From CAYFRC01 sp050946115 (lineage in GTDB: Bacteria > Bacillota > Clostridia > Christensenellales > Aristaeellaceae): DNA of 64,000 nucleotides. The notes under the pieces are model-generated. The model worked only from the letters and a program-made list of their open reading frames with translations, was not told where the DNA came from and did not search any database. This document shows positions 23,966 through 32,438 of the stretch, piece after piece. The position numbers and the translations under genes were made by a program. The stretch's first letter is position 1. Every line of letters starts with the position of its first letter. The stretch is taken from the NCBI GenBank assembly GCA_050946115.1, contig JBMNUF010000003.1:124001-188000 (forward strand), given 5' to 3'.

Positions 23966-25573
23966 TCATTCGCTGTAGTTGTCCGCCAGGTCGTTTTCAA
24001 ACAGCACGACGTCCGTCGTGCGCCCGATGGCAGCCAAGAGCTTTTGCGCCTCGTCCAAATTCGGGACGATGTGCAGCGCCTCTTTGTCGAAGCCCGTTTC
24101 GAGCGCGCCCTGTGCGATCGGCTGCACGTGCCTTTTGCCGACCAGTATCGCCACGTCGCACTTGCCCGTGAGCGCCCTTCCGAACGCGCGATTGAGCTCG
24201 TCCTCCAATTCGCCCTGCTCGACCATGCCGGGCGTCACGATGATGCGCCTGCCGGAAAAGCCCGCGAGCACCTCCAGCGCGTTCTGCGCGCCTATGGGGT
24301 TGCTGTTGAACGCATCGTCGATAATCGTCATGCCGCCGGGCGTCGCGATAAGCTGCAGCCTGTGCTCCACCGGCTGTGCCTTTTTCAGCCCGCGCGCGAT
24401 CTCGGCGAGCGTGACCCCGAACCTGTACGCGACAGATGCCGCCAACACGGCGTTTTGCACATTGTGCCTGCCCAAAAGCTTCATTTCGCAGGCGATGCTC
24501 TCCCCATCCGCGCGGCACAGCCTGAAGCGGCTCCCGAACGGGCCCGAGACGATGTCCTTTGCGAACATCTCGCCCTCCGTGAGCCCCGCGCGGTGCTTTT
24601 CGATGACGGTCTTGTCGTAGAGCGCATCGCACCACGCATTGTCCGCGAGGAAAAACGCCGCGCCGTTTCGCGGAAGCCCCTCGACGAGCTCGTATTTCGC
24701 CTTCGCAACGTTTTCGACGCTGCCAAATCGCTCCAAGTGCTGCTCGCCCACGGACGTCAGCACGCCGTACTGCGGGCGCACGAGGTCGACGAGCTCGCGG
24801 ATGTCGCCGAAGTTGCGCGTGCCCATCTCTGCCAGGAAGATCTCGTGCTGCGGCTCCAAATTTTCGCGAATCAACCTCGTGACGGACATGGGGACGTTTT
24901 GGCTGCCGGGGGTCATCAGCACGTTGTATTTCTCGGAGAGCATATCGTTTAAGAGGTATTTCACGCTCGTCTTGCCGAAGCTGCCCGTGATGCCGATGCG
25001 GATGAGGTCCTCCCTGCCCGCGAGGATCGCCTTCGCCTCCCCGATCAGGGTGTTGTATATGTGTTTTTCGACGGGCAAGATGGCATAGCCCGCGATGATG
25101 ACGAGATAGGGAATCGCCACGAACAGCACAAACGGCGCGATGCCCGCAAGCGTCAGCAGCACGGAAAACATCGCGCAGATCGCCGTCAGCGTCCCGACCA
25201 GCCGCCGCATGCGCGCGGTATAGACGATCGGCTTTTTGATCGGCTCGGAATAAAACGACCGCGTGGTAAACAGCCCCGTGAAGAAGTATCCGATCACCAC
25301 CACGATGCCGCAAACCAGCTCCGCCGCCCAGCTGTCGCCCATATTGATCGCCGTGAGCAGCAGCCGCAGAAGATAGTACACGATCGCGACGCCCGCGCCG
25401 ACCGTGAGCGTCTTTGCGAGGTATTTTTCTCTGTGCTTTGCAAGCCACGCGCCATAGCCCTGCTGCTGATAATGCTCCTGCTGAAACAAATGCAGGAAGT
25501 ACTTGCAGGACATGGCGGTGATGAGCGCGGACAAAAGCGCTTCTATCGTTTTTACCCAAATCAAACCCAACAA
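23966..25573 (-). CDS. MurF-like Mur ligase with an N-terminal membrane domain
   Basis: A 535-residue protein. Residues ~185-535 are a Mur ligase central and C-terminal domain pair: P-loop GITGSFGKTSVK, AEMGTRNFGDI, LLGRHNVQNAVLAA, EHRLQLIATPGGMTIIDDAFNSNP. MurF adds D-Ala-D-Ala to the UDP-muramyl tripeptide, and the ddl gene next door fits. The usual soluble N-terminal substrate domain of MurF is not seen. Instead the first ~170 residues hold about five hydrophobic segments (around 10-30, 56-76, 85-103, 125-143, 145-165). The start is uncertain: TTG 25573 adjoins an AAAGGGG site and TTG 25564 is better spaced. Confidence 0.85.
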   Translation of the reverse strand: MLGLIWVKTIEALLSALITAMSCKYFLHLFQQEHYQQQGYGAWLAKHREKYLAKTLTVGAGVAIVYYLLRLLLTAINMGDSWAAELVCGIVVVIGYFFTGLFTTRSFYSEPIKKPIVYTARMRRLVGTLTAICAMFSVLLTLAGIAPFVLFVAIPYLVIIAGYAILPVEKHIYNTLIGEAKAILAGREDLIRIGITGSFGKTSVKYLLNDMLSEKYNVLMTPGSQNVPMSVTRLIRENLEPQHEIFLAEMGTRNFGDIRELVDLVRPQYGVLTSVGEQHLERFGSVENVAKAKYELVEGLPRNGAAFFLADNAWCDALYDKTVIEKHRAGLTEGEMFAKDIVSGPFGSRFRLCRADGESIACEMKLLGRHNVQNAVLAASVAYRFGVTLAEIARGLKKAQPVEHRLQLIATPGGMTIIDDAFNSNPIGAQNALEVLAGFSGRRIIVTPGMVEQGELEDELNRAFGRALTGKCDVAILVGKRHVQPIAQGALETGFDKEALHIVPNLDEAQKLLAAIGRTTDVVLFENDLADNYSE

Positions 25574-25579
25574 CCCCTT

Positions 25580-26344
25580 TTATTGTGCGAAATACTCACG
25601 CGCGATGGGGAGAAATTTCGCATAGCAATCCAGATACGCAAAATGGCCCGCGTTGGGAAACGGGATGAGTGCGGCGTCCGGTATCTCCCGCTCCATCTTC
25701 TTTCCCATCCACAGCGGCGTGGCGGTATCGTCTTCGCCCCATACGAGGAGCGTCGGCGATTTTATCAACGGCAGCGTCCACGAAAGGTCCTGCGCGAGGA
25801 TGCGGTTAAATGTCTTTCGCATGGACGGCGTGAGCGCCTTATAGTCCGCGCTGCCGAATCTCTGCACCAGCGCCTCGCGCATCCTGCCCGAAAGCGCTTC
25901 TCCGAAGAACCCGGGCGATGCGAGGCGCGAAAGCAGGCGATATACGGCGCGCCGCACGTCCTGCTTTTTCGTCTTCACGGGCGGGATGCCCGCGCAGCCC
26001 GTGAGAAGCAGTTTCCCCGCATAGTCGGGCCACGTCGCCGCCAAGTACAGCGCCACGCGGCCGCCGAAGGAGTGCGCCAATATGCCACAGCCCTTGATAT
26101 CCAGCGCGTCGCAAAAGCCCCTGATCATCTCGGCGTATTCCGTGACCGACCACGGCTCCGGCGGCTCGGGGGATTTTCCCTGCCCCGGAAAATCCGGCGC
26201 GATCACGCGGTGATTTGTCGATAAATCGCGCAGGAGCGGCAGAAAATTCTCGCCGCTTCCGCCCCAACCGTGCAGCAGCAGGATGGGCTTCCCCTCGCCC
26301 ACATCTTCGTAATAAATGGTATTTCCGAAAACGTCTGTCGTCAT
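25580..26344 (-). CDS. Alpha/beta-fold hydrolase
   Basis: A 254-residue alpha/beta hydrolase. It shows the oxyanion region LLLHGWGGSGENF, the nucleophile elbow LAHSFGGRVALYLAA with the catalytic Ser, an acid in LVWGEDDTATP and the catalytic His in FPNAGHFAYLD. There is no signal peptide. The family includes esterases, C-C hydrolases and haloperoxidase-like proteins, so no substrate is proposed. ATG 26344 overlaps the stop of rimI by four bases and the gene ends six bases before the MurF-like gene. Confidence 0.88.
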   Translation of the reverse strand: MTTDVFGNTIYYEDVGEGKPILLLHGWGGSGENFLPLLRDLSTNHRVIAPDFPGQGKSPEPPEPWSVTEYAEMIRGFCDALDIKGCGILAHSFGGRVALYLAATWPDYAGKLLLTGCAGIPPVKTKKQDVRRAVYRLLSRLASPGFFGEALSGRMREALVQRFGSADYKALTPSMRKTFNRILAQDLSWTLPLIKSPTLLVWGEDDTATPLWMGKKMEREIPDAALIPFPNAGHFAYLDCYAKFLPIAREYFAQ

Positions 26345-26844
26345 ATATCCTCCGGCCCTTCCACCACCAAAAACGGGTCGTCTTCGGGGTGCGGCTCGGG
26401 CAGTTTTTCGAGCGCCATGACGAGCGCGTCCTCGCCCGTATCGGAATAGTACCGCTTTCGCACGCCCACATCGATAAAGCCGAGCTTGCGGTACAGGTTT
26501 TGCGCGGCTATGTTGTTCTTGCGGCATTCGAGCGTCATCCACGTCATGCCGCTGTCGGACGCGAGCTGCACCAGCGCGCGCGTCAGCATTTCGCCGTAGC
26601 CCATGCCGCGCTTTTCGGGCGCGACGGCGATGTTCGTCACGTGCGCCTCGTCGAGCACGAGCCACATGCCTGCGTAGGCGACGATCTGCCCGTCCTCTTT
26701 GAGGAGCAGATACCGCGCCGCAGGGTTGCGCACTTCGCTCTGAAAGGACGCGAGCGACCAGGGAATCGAAAACGACCGTGTTTCGATCTCGTACACGCGC
26801 TCTACATCGCCCTCGCGCATGATATCTATCGTTATCTCCGCCAT
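26341..26844 (-). CDS. rimI: Ribosomal-protein-alanine N-acetyltransferase
   Basis: A 167-residue GNAT acetyltransferase. Family markers are the N-terminal REGDVERVYEIETRSFSIPWSLASFQSEV, the acetyl-CoA site VAPEKRGMGYGEMLTRALV and the RimI-like C-terminal MTLECRKNNIAAQNLYRKLGFIDVGVRKRYY. RimI acetylates the N-terminal Ala of ribosomal protein S18 in E. coli; substrate range elsewhere is broader. Its position after tsaE-tsaB is the classical Firmicute order. The S18 gene itself is in this window at 56642-56896. Confidence 0.93.
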   Translation of the reverse strand: MAEITIDIMREGDVERVYEIETRSFSIPWSLASFQSEVRNPAARYLLLKEDGQIVAYAGMWLVLDEAHVTNIAVAPEKRGMGYGEMLTRALVQLASDSGMTWMTLECRKNNIAAQNLYRKLGFIDVGVRKRYYSDTGEDALVMALEKLPEPHPEDDPFLVVEGPEDI

Positions 26845-26845
26845 A

Positions 26846-27538
26846 TTACGCGCCGCCCTTCGCCGCGCGCTCGCGCTCCGCCTGCGGCGCCCTGAGATAG
26901 AGCGGGCGAAGCGCGATGCCCTCTGTCGGCTCCGACAAAAGCGCCAACGCGCACACGCTTGCGGGGTCGATATCCCTTGCGGATGCGGGCGCCGCGATCG
27001 CGTCCGCGCCCGCGGCGGAGAGGATTTCCCGCGCGCGAAAAGTCATCGCGTCCCCCGTAAAGAGCTTCTTTTCGCCCCGCGGCAGTTGCTTTATAAATGC
27101 ATCGAGCGGCAGCGCTGCGTCCGGAAGGATGCGGCGGGGTCTCTCCCCGTCCGCAAAGCAAAATGCCGCGCAATACACCTGACCGCGCCGCGCGTCGAGC
27201 ACCGGACAGATCGCACCGTCAAAGCCCTTGTGCGCGTAGGCGAGTGCCTCCAGCGCGTTCACCTCGCACACCTTGCATCCCAACGCCTGCGCCATGCCCT
27301 TCGCGGCGCATATGCCTATACGCACGCCCGTAAAGGAGCCCGGCCCCGAGACGCACGCGATCAAGTCCAAATCTTTCGGGGAAAGCCCCGCGTATTGCAG
27401 AACATCGTCTATCATCGGCATGATCGTTTCGGAATGGGTGACGCCCGCCATGCGGCGGACGGAGCAGACGATGATGCCACCTTGCATCAGGGCGGCTCCC
27501 GCGCTCGGCCCCGAGGTATCCAGCGACAGGATATTCAT
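26846..27538 (-). CDS. tsaB: tRNA threonylcarbamoyladenosine biosynthesis protein TsaB
   Basis: TsaB is the inactive ASKHA-fold partner of TsaD in the complex that makes t6A37 in ANN-decoding tRNAs. The 230-residue protein begins MNILSLDTSGPSAGAAL and contains VSGPGSFTGVRIGICAAKGMAQALG, the TsaB hallmark, and VLDARRGQVYCAAF. The ATG at 27538 overlaps the stop of tsaE by four bases. A longer in-frame extension exists upstream but runs through tsaE and is not supported. tsaD is not in the window. Confidence 0.95.
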   Translation of the reverse strand: MNILSLDTSGPSAGAALMQGGIIVCSVRRMAGVTHSETIMPMIDDVLQYAGLSPKDLDLIACVSGPGSFTGVRIGICAAKGMAQALGCKVCEVNALEALAYAHKGFDGAICPVLDARRGQVYCAAFCFADGERPRRILPDAALPLDAFIKQLPRGEKKLFTGDAMTFRAREILSAAGADAIAAPASARDIDPASVCALALLSEPTEGIALRPLYLRAPQAERERAAKGGA

Positions 27539-28005
27539 TCCGTGTCCTCCCATGCGGAAAGCGCCATTGCAATCGCGCGCTCCCTCTCCTTCATTCCGCA
27601 AATGCGGACTTGAATCGCTCGCGCCGCGTCGTCCTCGCCGCGCCTTAGATGTATCTCCACATAGGGCGGCGCGACGGTATCCTCTATGGGCCATTCGACG
27701 AGCGCAATGCCGTCCGTTCCGATGTATTCATCCAGCCCCGCCGCGTACAGTTCGTCCGCGTCCGCAAGGCGGTACAGGTCGAAATGGTACACCTTTTCCG
27801 TCCCCTCGTAGGGCTGCATGAGCGTAAAGGTCGGGCTCGCCATCGCGCCCCGAACGCCCTTCGCGCGCGCAATGCCCCGCGCCAGAACGGATTTCCCCGC
27901 GCCCAAATCGCCACTTAAAAGCACCGTATCGCCCTTTTTCAGGCAATTCCCGAGCGCGAACCCGAAAGATGCCGTCTCCTCCTCGGAGTGCGTAGTATAC
28001 TTCAT
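27535..28005 (-). CDS. tsaE: tRNA threonylcarbamoyladenosine biosynthesis ATPase TsaE
   Basis: TsaE is the P-loop ATPase that resets the TsaB-TsaD complex. 156 residues with Walker A LSGDLGAGKSVLARGIA (about residues 35-50), the TFTLMQPYEG region, VYHFDLYRL (Walker B-like Asp) and VEWPIED near the C terminus. Length and motifs are canonical. It overlaps the RibU-like gene upstream by four bases and tsaB downstream by four bases. Confidence 0.95.
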   Translation of the reverse strand: MKYTTHSEEETASFGFALGNCLKKGDTVLLSGDLGAGKSVLARGIARAKGVRGAMASPTFTLMQPYEGTEKVYHFDLYRLADADELYAAGLDEYIGTDGIALVEWPIEDTVAPPYVEIHLRRGEDDAARAIQVRICGMKERERAIAMALSAWEDTE

Positions 28006-28559
28006 GCGGTCTCCAGCAGCTTTCTCAGCGGCTTATACACCAACAGCGACACCGCGCCGATGATGACGCCCTTTAGGAAGTTGAACGGCATGACGACGAG
28101 CAGAATCATCTTGCCGAGGCTGTCCACCTCCGGAACGAGCTTCGCCATCATCCCGATGATCGCCTCCTCCGGAAGGTTCATCACCTTCATATAAAACGGG
28201 ATCATGATCCAGTAGTTCGCCGCCGCGCCGACGAGCGTGATCGCCAGAATGCCCAGCGCCATGCCGAGCACCGCGCCCCTCATGTCCTTGCGGCGGATAT
28301 ACACCGCGGAAGCCGCCACGCACAGTGACCCCGTCATCAGAAAATCGGCGAGCTCGCCCACGCCCATCGAGGTGGAGTGCAAGAGCCCCGTCAAATCCTT
28401 GATGAGGAGAATCAAAAGCGACGCCAAAGGCCCCATCGTCATGCCGCCCACCAGCGCGGGCAGCGCGGAGAGGTCGATTTTATAGATCGGCGGGAACACG
28501 GGGATTTCCGGAAAAATATACAGCGCTGCGGAAAGCGCGCCCAAAATCCCGATGCGCAC
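28002..28559 (-). CDS. ECF transporter S component, RibU-like (riboflavin)
   Basis: A membrane protein of about 185 residues with five or six hydrophobic segments. The stretch FPPIYKIDLSALPALVGGMTMGPLASLLILLIKDL followed by STSMGVGELADFLM matches the riboflavin-binding S component RibU, so riboflavin is the likely cargo. GTG 28559 is the first standard start in frame, but its spacing to AAAGG is only three bases. The frame stays open upstream to an ATA at 28593-28595 that lies well placed behind AAAGGGG, so the real start is doubtful. No FMN riboswitch is seen in the leader. It is first of a nine-gene operon. Confidence 0.85.
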   Translation of the reverse strand: MRIGILGALSAALYIFPEIPVFPPIYKIDLSALPALVGGMTMGPLASLLILLIKDLTGLLHSTSMGVGELADFLMTGSLCVAASAVYIRRKDMRGAVLGMALGILAITLVGAAANYWIMIPFYMKVMNLPEEAIIGMMAKLVPEVDSLGKMILLVVMPFNFLKGVIIGAVSLLVYKPLRKLLETA

Positions 28560-28637
28560 GAGCCTTTTGCTATTGAAGTAGCTTTCGATTTTTATGCCGG
28601 ATACACCCCTTTATGCAATACTTCCCTTAGTTTTAGT

Positions 28638-28666
28638 ATCATACGGAAAAAGCGCCCTTCTGTCAA
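28638..28666 (-). promoter_or_regulatory. Consensus promoter of the RibU-tsaEB-rimI-murF-ddl-galT operon
   Basis: On the minus strand TTGACA (28661-28666) and TATGAT (28638-28643) are 17 bases apart. The leader to the RibU-like gene is about 70 bases. Confidence 0.87.
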
Positions 28667-28678
28667 GCGCGCGCGCGT

Positions 28679-28700
28679 AAAAAACGCCCGCCGCGGGCGG
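28679..28700 (-). terminator. Terminator-like hairpin between divergent promoters
   Basis: On the minus strand CGCCCG/CGGGCG can pair and is followed directly by TTTTTT. It lies just upstream of the RibU-operon promoter and not after any minus-strand gene, so it may block read-through coming from the left-facing side or be a fortuitous palindrome. Confidence 0.45.
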
Positions 28701-28752
28701 TTCTGCCCTGCAAAGCGCCCAAAACGGGGCGATTTTGGCGCAAAAAACGCAT

Positions 28753-28781
28753 TTGACGAACCTTTCCGCGCGTGGTATGAT
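28753..28781 (+). promoter_or_regulatory. Consensus promoter of the 28804 gene and topB
   Basis: TTGACG at 28753-28758, a 17-base spacer and TATGAT at 28776-28781, ending 22 bases before the ATG at 28804. It faces away from the RibU-operon promoter about 90 bases to the left. Confidence 0.87.
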
Positions 28782-28803
28782 ACTAATCGAGGTGGTTTGC
28801 GCC

Positions 28804-29295
28804 ATGAAGAAACCGAAGACCTATGTCCCCCGATACGCGAAAAACGCGCTCATCGCGCTATTTCTCGCCGCCGCGCTGTTTTTGTATCTGCACATCGGCG
28901 CGCACATTTCCGTGCGCATCGCGGATATTACGTACCACAGCGCATCCGAAATGCAGGACACATTTGACCAAATCCGCGAGGCGATACGCCAGGGCGATAT
29001 CGATACCTCCTACACGCAATACGTTTCGGAGGACGCATCGGAATACGTGTTCGCCGTCTATACGGCGGTCGCCGCCAATTACGGGCTGATTCCCGCCGAA
29101 TGGACGCTCTTGGGCGTGCAGTACGATTCGGACGATATCGCGCTGCTCACGGGCGACCCGAAGGACATCGCGCCCTTTTCGAGCGACAGCATTTCCTGCA
29201 TCCTGCTCACGACGAGGGAGGCAGCAGAAAAGAGCCGCCTCGCGTGGGCGGATTACTACGTTTGGGGGCGCGCCTTCAGCGCCGCCGCGGAGTGA
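28804..29295 (+). CDS. Single-pass membrane protein, unknown function
   Basis: A 163-residue protein. A short basic N terminus (MKKPKTYVPRYAKN) leads into one hydrophobic segment (ALIALFLAAALFLYLHIGAHI). About 120 soluble residues follow that look alpha/beta, with a helix EMQDTFDQIREAIRQGDIDTSY and acidic strands. I recognise no family. GAGGTGG precedes the ATG; an upstream in-frame extension lacks such a site. Its stop overlaps the first possible topB start, so the two are co-transcribed. Confidence 0.75.
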   Translation: MKKPKTYVPRYAKNALIALFLAAALFLYLHIGAHISVRIADITYHSASEMQDTFDQIREAIRQGDIDTSYTQYVSEDASEYVFAVYTAVAANYGLIPAEWTLLGVQYDSDDIALLTGDPKDIAPFSSDSISCILLTTREAAEKSRLAWADYYVWGRAFSAAAE

Positions 29296-29300
29296 TGGGT

Positions 29301-31385
29301 ATGCGCTGCGTCATCCTCGCGGAAAAGCCCTCCGTCGCGCGGGACATCGCGCGCGTACTGGGCATAAAAGAAAAGCGCGACGGCTACTTCTTCGGCAAGG
29401 ACATCGCCATTACGTGGGCGCTCGGGCACCTCGTCGCGCTGTGCGATCCGGACGAGACCGACCCAATATACAAAAAATGGAGCATGGAGCACCTGCCGAT
29501 TTTGCCCGAGGCCATGCCCAAAAAGGTGCTGCCCAAGACGCGCGGGCAGTTTTCCGTCGTGAAAAAACTCATCACGGACAAGGAAGTCGAGAAAATCATC
29601 TGCGCGACGGACAGCGGGCGCGAGGGCGAACTCATCTTCCGCTACATCTACGACATGGCGAAGTGTATAAAGCCCGTCGAGCGGCTGTGGATCTCCTCCA
29701 TGACGGATGCCGCGATCCAAGAGGGCTTTCGCGCGCTCAAGCCCGCATCCGAGTACGACGCGCTGTACGCCTCCGCGAGGCTGCGCAGCGAGGCGGACTG
29801 GCTCGTCGGCATGAATGCGAGCCGCGCCTTCACCGTGAAATACGACGCGCTGTTGTCCATTGGGCGCGTGCAGACGCCGACGCTGGCGCTGATCGTCGCG
29901 CGGGACAGGGAGATCGCGGAATTCGTACCGCAGGAGTATTTCGAAATCCGTGCGAATTTCGGGGACTACACGGGCATTTGGCTCAACGAAGAGGCAAAAA
30001 ACACCCGCTGCGAGAGCCGCGAAAAGGCGGAGGCGATCAAAAGCGCCGTCGTCCGCAAGGTTGCGACGGTCATCAAGGCGGAAAAGACGCCCAAGAAGCT
30101 GCCCTCGCCGTTTTTGTACGACCTCACATCGCTGCAGCGCGACGCGAACGGCCGCTTCGGCTTTTCCGCCTCCAAGACGCTGAAAATCGCGCAATCGCTC
30201 TACGAGACGCACAAGCTCGCGACCTATCCGCGCACCGACAGCCGCTACCTCCCGCGCGACATGATCCCCAAGGTCAACGCCCTGCTCGCAACGCTGCCCG
30301 AGCCGTATGCAGCGCTCGCGCAGCCCGTCAAAGAAAATCCCTCCGTATCCTCCCGCATATATAACGACGAAAAGGTGACCGACCACCACGCCATCGTGCC
30401 GACGGGAAAGTACGACGCGCTGGGGCGCCTGAATGAGGACGAGAGGCGCATATACGACATGATCGCAAAAAGGCTCCTGTCCGTGCACTATCCCGACTAC
30501 GAATACCTCTCCGCCGAAATCCTGACGCGCGCGGAGGGCCATGTGTTCAAGAGCACGGGGCAGACGGTATTGAACCTCGGCTGGAAGGCGCTGTATCGGG
30601 ACGAGGAGAAGAAGCAGAAGGAAGAGGAGCAGCCGCTCCCCGACATCCGGGTGGGCGAAGTGCGTACGGTGCGCAGCGCGTCCGTCAAGGCGTGCAAAAC
30701 CAAGCCGCCCGCCGCGATGAACGACAGCTCGATTCTGGCATCGATGGAGCGCGCAGGCCGCACGATCGAGGACGAGGCGCTGCGCGAGAGCATGAAGGAT
30801 TCGGGGCTCGGCACGCCCGCGACGCGCGCGGCGATCATCGAGCGGCTGATAGAAGTCGGCTACGTCGTCCGCAAGGGAAAGACGCTCCTTTCCACCGAAA
30901 AGGGCAGGCAGCTCATCGCCGCCGTGCCGGAGGAAATCCGCTCCGCCGAGACCACGGGCAAGTGGGAGCGCGCGCTCGCAATCGTGAGCCGCGAGGCGGA
31001 CGCCGCGCGCAGAAAGGAGCGCGAGGCGCGCTTTACGGACAGCATCCGCCGCTTCTCCGCCTATCTCGTGGAGTCGGCGAAAAACGCGCCCTCGGACATT
31101 CATTTTGAGAAGGAGCAGCGGCGCGGTAAGGGCAAGAGGCAGTACGGCGTCGGAAAATGCCCCCTGTGCGGAAAGGGAACCGTCCTTGGCAACACCAAGG
31201 CGTATTACTGCTCGCTCTGGAAGGAGAACGGCTGCAAGTTCAAAATCTGGCGCGACAGCCTGAAATCGCGCGGCATCGAAGCGCTCGACGATGCGGCGAT
31301 GAAAAAGCTCTTGAAGGGGGAGGGCATCCCCTTAGAGAACGCGAGCGCCTTCCTGAAAAAGGACGGAACTGTCGAGTATCGTTAA
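29301..31385 (+). CDS. topB: DNA topoisomerase III
   Basis: A type IA topoisomerase of 694 residues that cuts and passes single DNA strands, resolving linked intermediates. The Toprim domain starts CVILAEKPSVARDIARVLG and has ATDSGREGELIFRY. The active-site Tyr is in LATYPRTDSRYLP. A C-terminal zinc-ribbon-like module has CPLCGKG and later YYC and C. ATG 29301 is preferred because GGAG lies eight bases upstream; the ATG at 29295 overlaps the previous stop but is only two bases from that site. Confidence 0.95.
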   Translation: MRCVILAEKPSVARDIARVLGIKEKRDGYFFGKDIAITWALGHLVALCDPDETDPIYKKWSMEHLPILPEAMPKKVLPKTRGQFSVVKKLITDKEVEKIICATDSGREGELIFRYIYDMAKCIKPVERLWISSMTDAAIQEGFRALKPASEYDALYASARLRSEADWLVGMNASRAFTVKYDALLSIGRVQTPTLALIVARDREIAEFVPQEYFEIRANFGDYTGIWLNEEAKNTRCESREKAEAIKSAVVRKVATVIKAEKTPKKLPSPFLYDLTSLQRDANGRFGFSASKTLKIAQSLYETHKLATYPRTDSRYLPRDMIPKVNALLATLPEPYAALAQPVKENPSVSSRIYNDEKVTDHHAIVPTGKYDALGRLNEDERRIYDMIAKRLLSVHYPDYEYLSAEILTRAEGHVFKSTGQTVLNLGWKALYRDEEKKQKEEEQPLPDIRVGEVRTVRSASVKACKTKPPAAMNDSSILASMERAGRTIEDEALRESMKDSGLGTPATRAAIIERLIEVGYVVRKGKTLLSTEKGRQLIAAVPEEIRSAETTGKWERALAIVSREADAARRKEREARFTDSIRRFSAYLVESAKNAPSDIHFEKEQRRGKGKRQYGVGKCPLCGKGTVLGNTKAYYCSLWKENGCKFKIWRDSLKSRGIEALDDAAMKKLLKGEGIPLENASAFLKKDGTVEYR

Positions 31386-31544
31386 TCCGTCCGCCCTTTT
31401 ATCCCATACCCTTTATGCGTTTTTTGACGAAAACTGGACATGGGGTTCCGTGCCTTATTTCCGCGCGGAATCGGGAATCACTTGTCTTAAACCGCAAGAA
31501 TTTGATGAAATCCGACCTAAGTTGCATTCCCGCTTGGCTTCCTA

Positions 31545-31574
31545 TTGCTAACGCGGGGATAAAAAAGGTATAAT
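31545..31574 (+). promoter_or_regulatory. Promoter of the isomerase-sulfatase locus
   Basis: TTGCTA at 31545-31550, an 18-base spacer and a perfect TATAAT at 31569-31574. It precedes the first gene of the 31.6-40.4 kb sugar locus. The rest of the 225-base gap after topB holds nothing I can name. Confidence 0.75.
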
Positions 31575-31610
31575 ATACTTGGAGTTATAGCATCGAAGGA
31601 GGGTTTCCCC

Positions 31611-32408
31611 ATGAAGCTTGGCGTCAATTCCGTACTGTACAAGCCCTTTTCCGTGACCGAAGCCATGCGCTGCATCAAGATGGCGGGCTACGACGGCGTG
31701 GAAATCTCCGCGATCAAGGGCATGTGCGAGCACCTGAATCTGGACAACGCGAAGGAGAGCATCGCCGAGATCAAGGCGGCGCAGGAGGAGACAGGCTTGG
31801 CGCTTCTGTCCATGGAACTCGCCTCGCAGGACCCCGAGCGCCTGCACAAGGCATGCGCCGCGGCGAAGGAACTCGGAATCCCGATCGTGAACGTCGGCCC
31901 CACCGGAAAGAGCGATGTGGAAGGCGATTTGGACGCCTGCATCGAGCTGCTCAAGGCATCCGCCGCGATCGCCGCCGAGTACGGCATCACGCTGTGCTGC
32001 AAGGCGCACGTCGGCGCTGCGCTGTATTCCACGCCCACCACGCTCGAAGTGATGGCGCGCATCTCCCCCGATGCGGCGCTCGGCGTGGACATGGACCCCA
32101 GCCACATCCACCGCGCGGGCGAAAAGCCGGAGGAGGCGCTTCCCCGGGTCATCTCCCGCGTAAAGCACATCCACATCCGCGACTGCAAGGGCCCTGGCCC
32201 CTCGCCGGGACTTCCCGCGCTGCAGGCGTGCGGCAGGGGCGACATCAACCTGTTGGGCTATTTCAAGGTTTTGGTGGACGCCGGCTATAAAGGCCCCGTG
32301 TGCCTCGAGGTCATCGGCCCCGACCAGAGCATGGAACAGTGCCAGACCATCGCCGCGGAGAGCTACGGCTACATGAACGCCTGCCTCAAGGCGCTGGGCG
32401 CAAAATAA
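31611..32408 (+). CDS. Sugar phosphate isomerase/epimerase (first gene of the sulfatase locus)
   Basis: A 265-residue xylose-isomerase-like TIM barrel. The conserved strand ends show MAGYDGVEISAIKGMCEH, ALLSMELASQDP, GITLCCKAHVG (where Glu is usual, Lys is seen), LGVDMDPSHIHRAG (metal Asp), VKHIHIRDCKGPG (metal His) and VCLEVIGPDQ (metal Glu). The substrate is unknown; the context suggests a modified sugar or polyol. GGAGGG precedes the ATG. The next gene starts 30 bases downstream. Confidence 0.86.
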   Translation: MKLGVNSVLYKPFSVTEAMRCIKMAGYDGVEISAIKGMCEHLNLDNAKESIAEIKAAQEETGLALLSMELASQDPERLHKACAAAKELGIPIVNVGPTGKSDVEGDLDACIELLKASAAIAAEYGITLCCKAHVGAALYSTPTTLEVMARISPDAALGVDMDPSHIHRAGEKPEEALPRVISRVKHIHIRDCKGPGPSPGLPALQACGRGDINLLGYFKVLVDAGYKGPVCLEVIGPDQSMEQCQTIAAESYGYMNACLKALGAK

Positions 32409-32438
32409 CGAAAACCATATAGAAGGAGGATATCCCCC

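Noticed and set aside
28560..28735. FMN riboswitch upstream of the RibU-like gene
   Set aside because: The leader is only about 70 bases and lacks the conserved multi-helix FMN aptamer motifs.
29256..31103. A 615-codon open frame antisense to topB
   Set aside because: Opposite a complete topoisomerase III with catalytic motifs; composition is that of a shadow frame.
31386..31610. Possible small gene or RNA in the 225-base gap after topB
   Set aside because: No frame with a ribosome binding site and no tRNA-like fold; only the downstream promoter is convincing.
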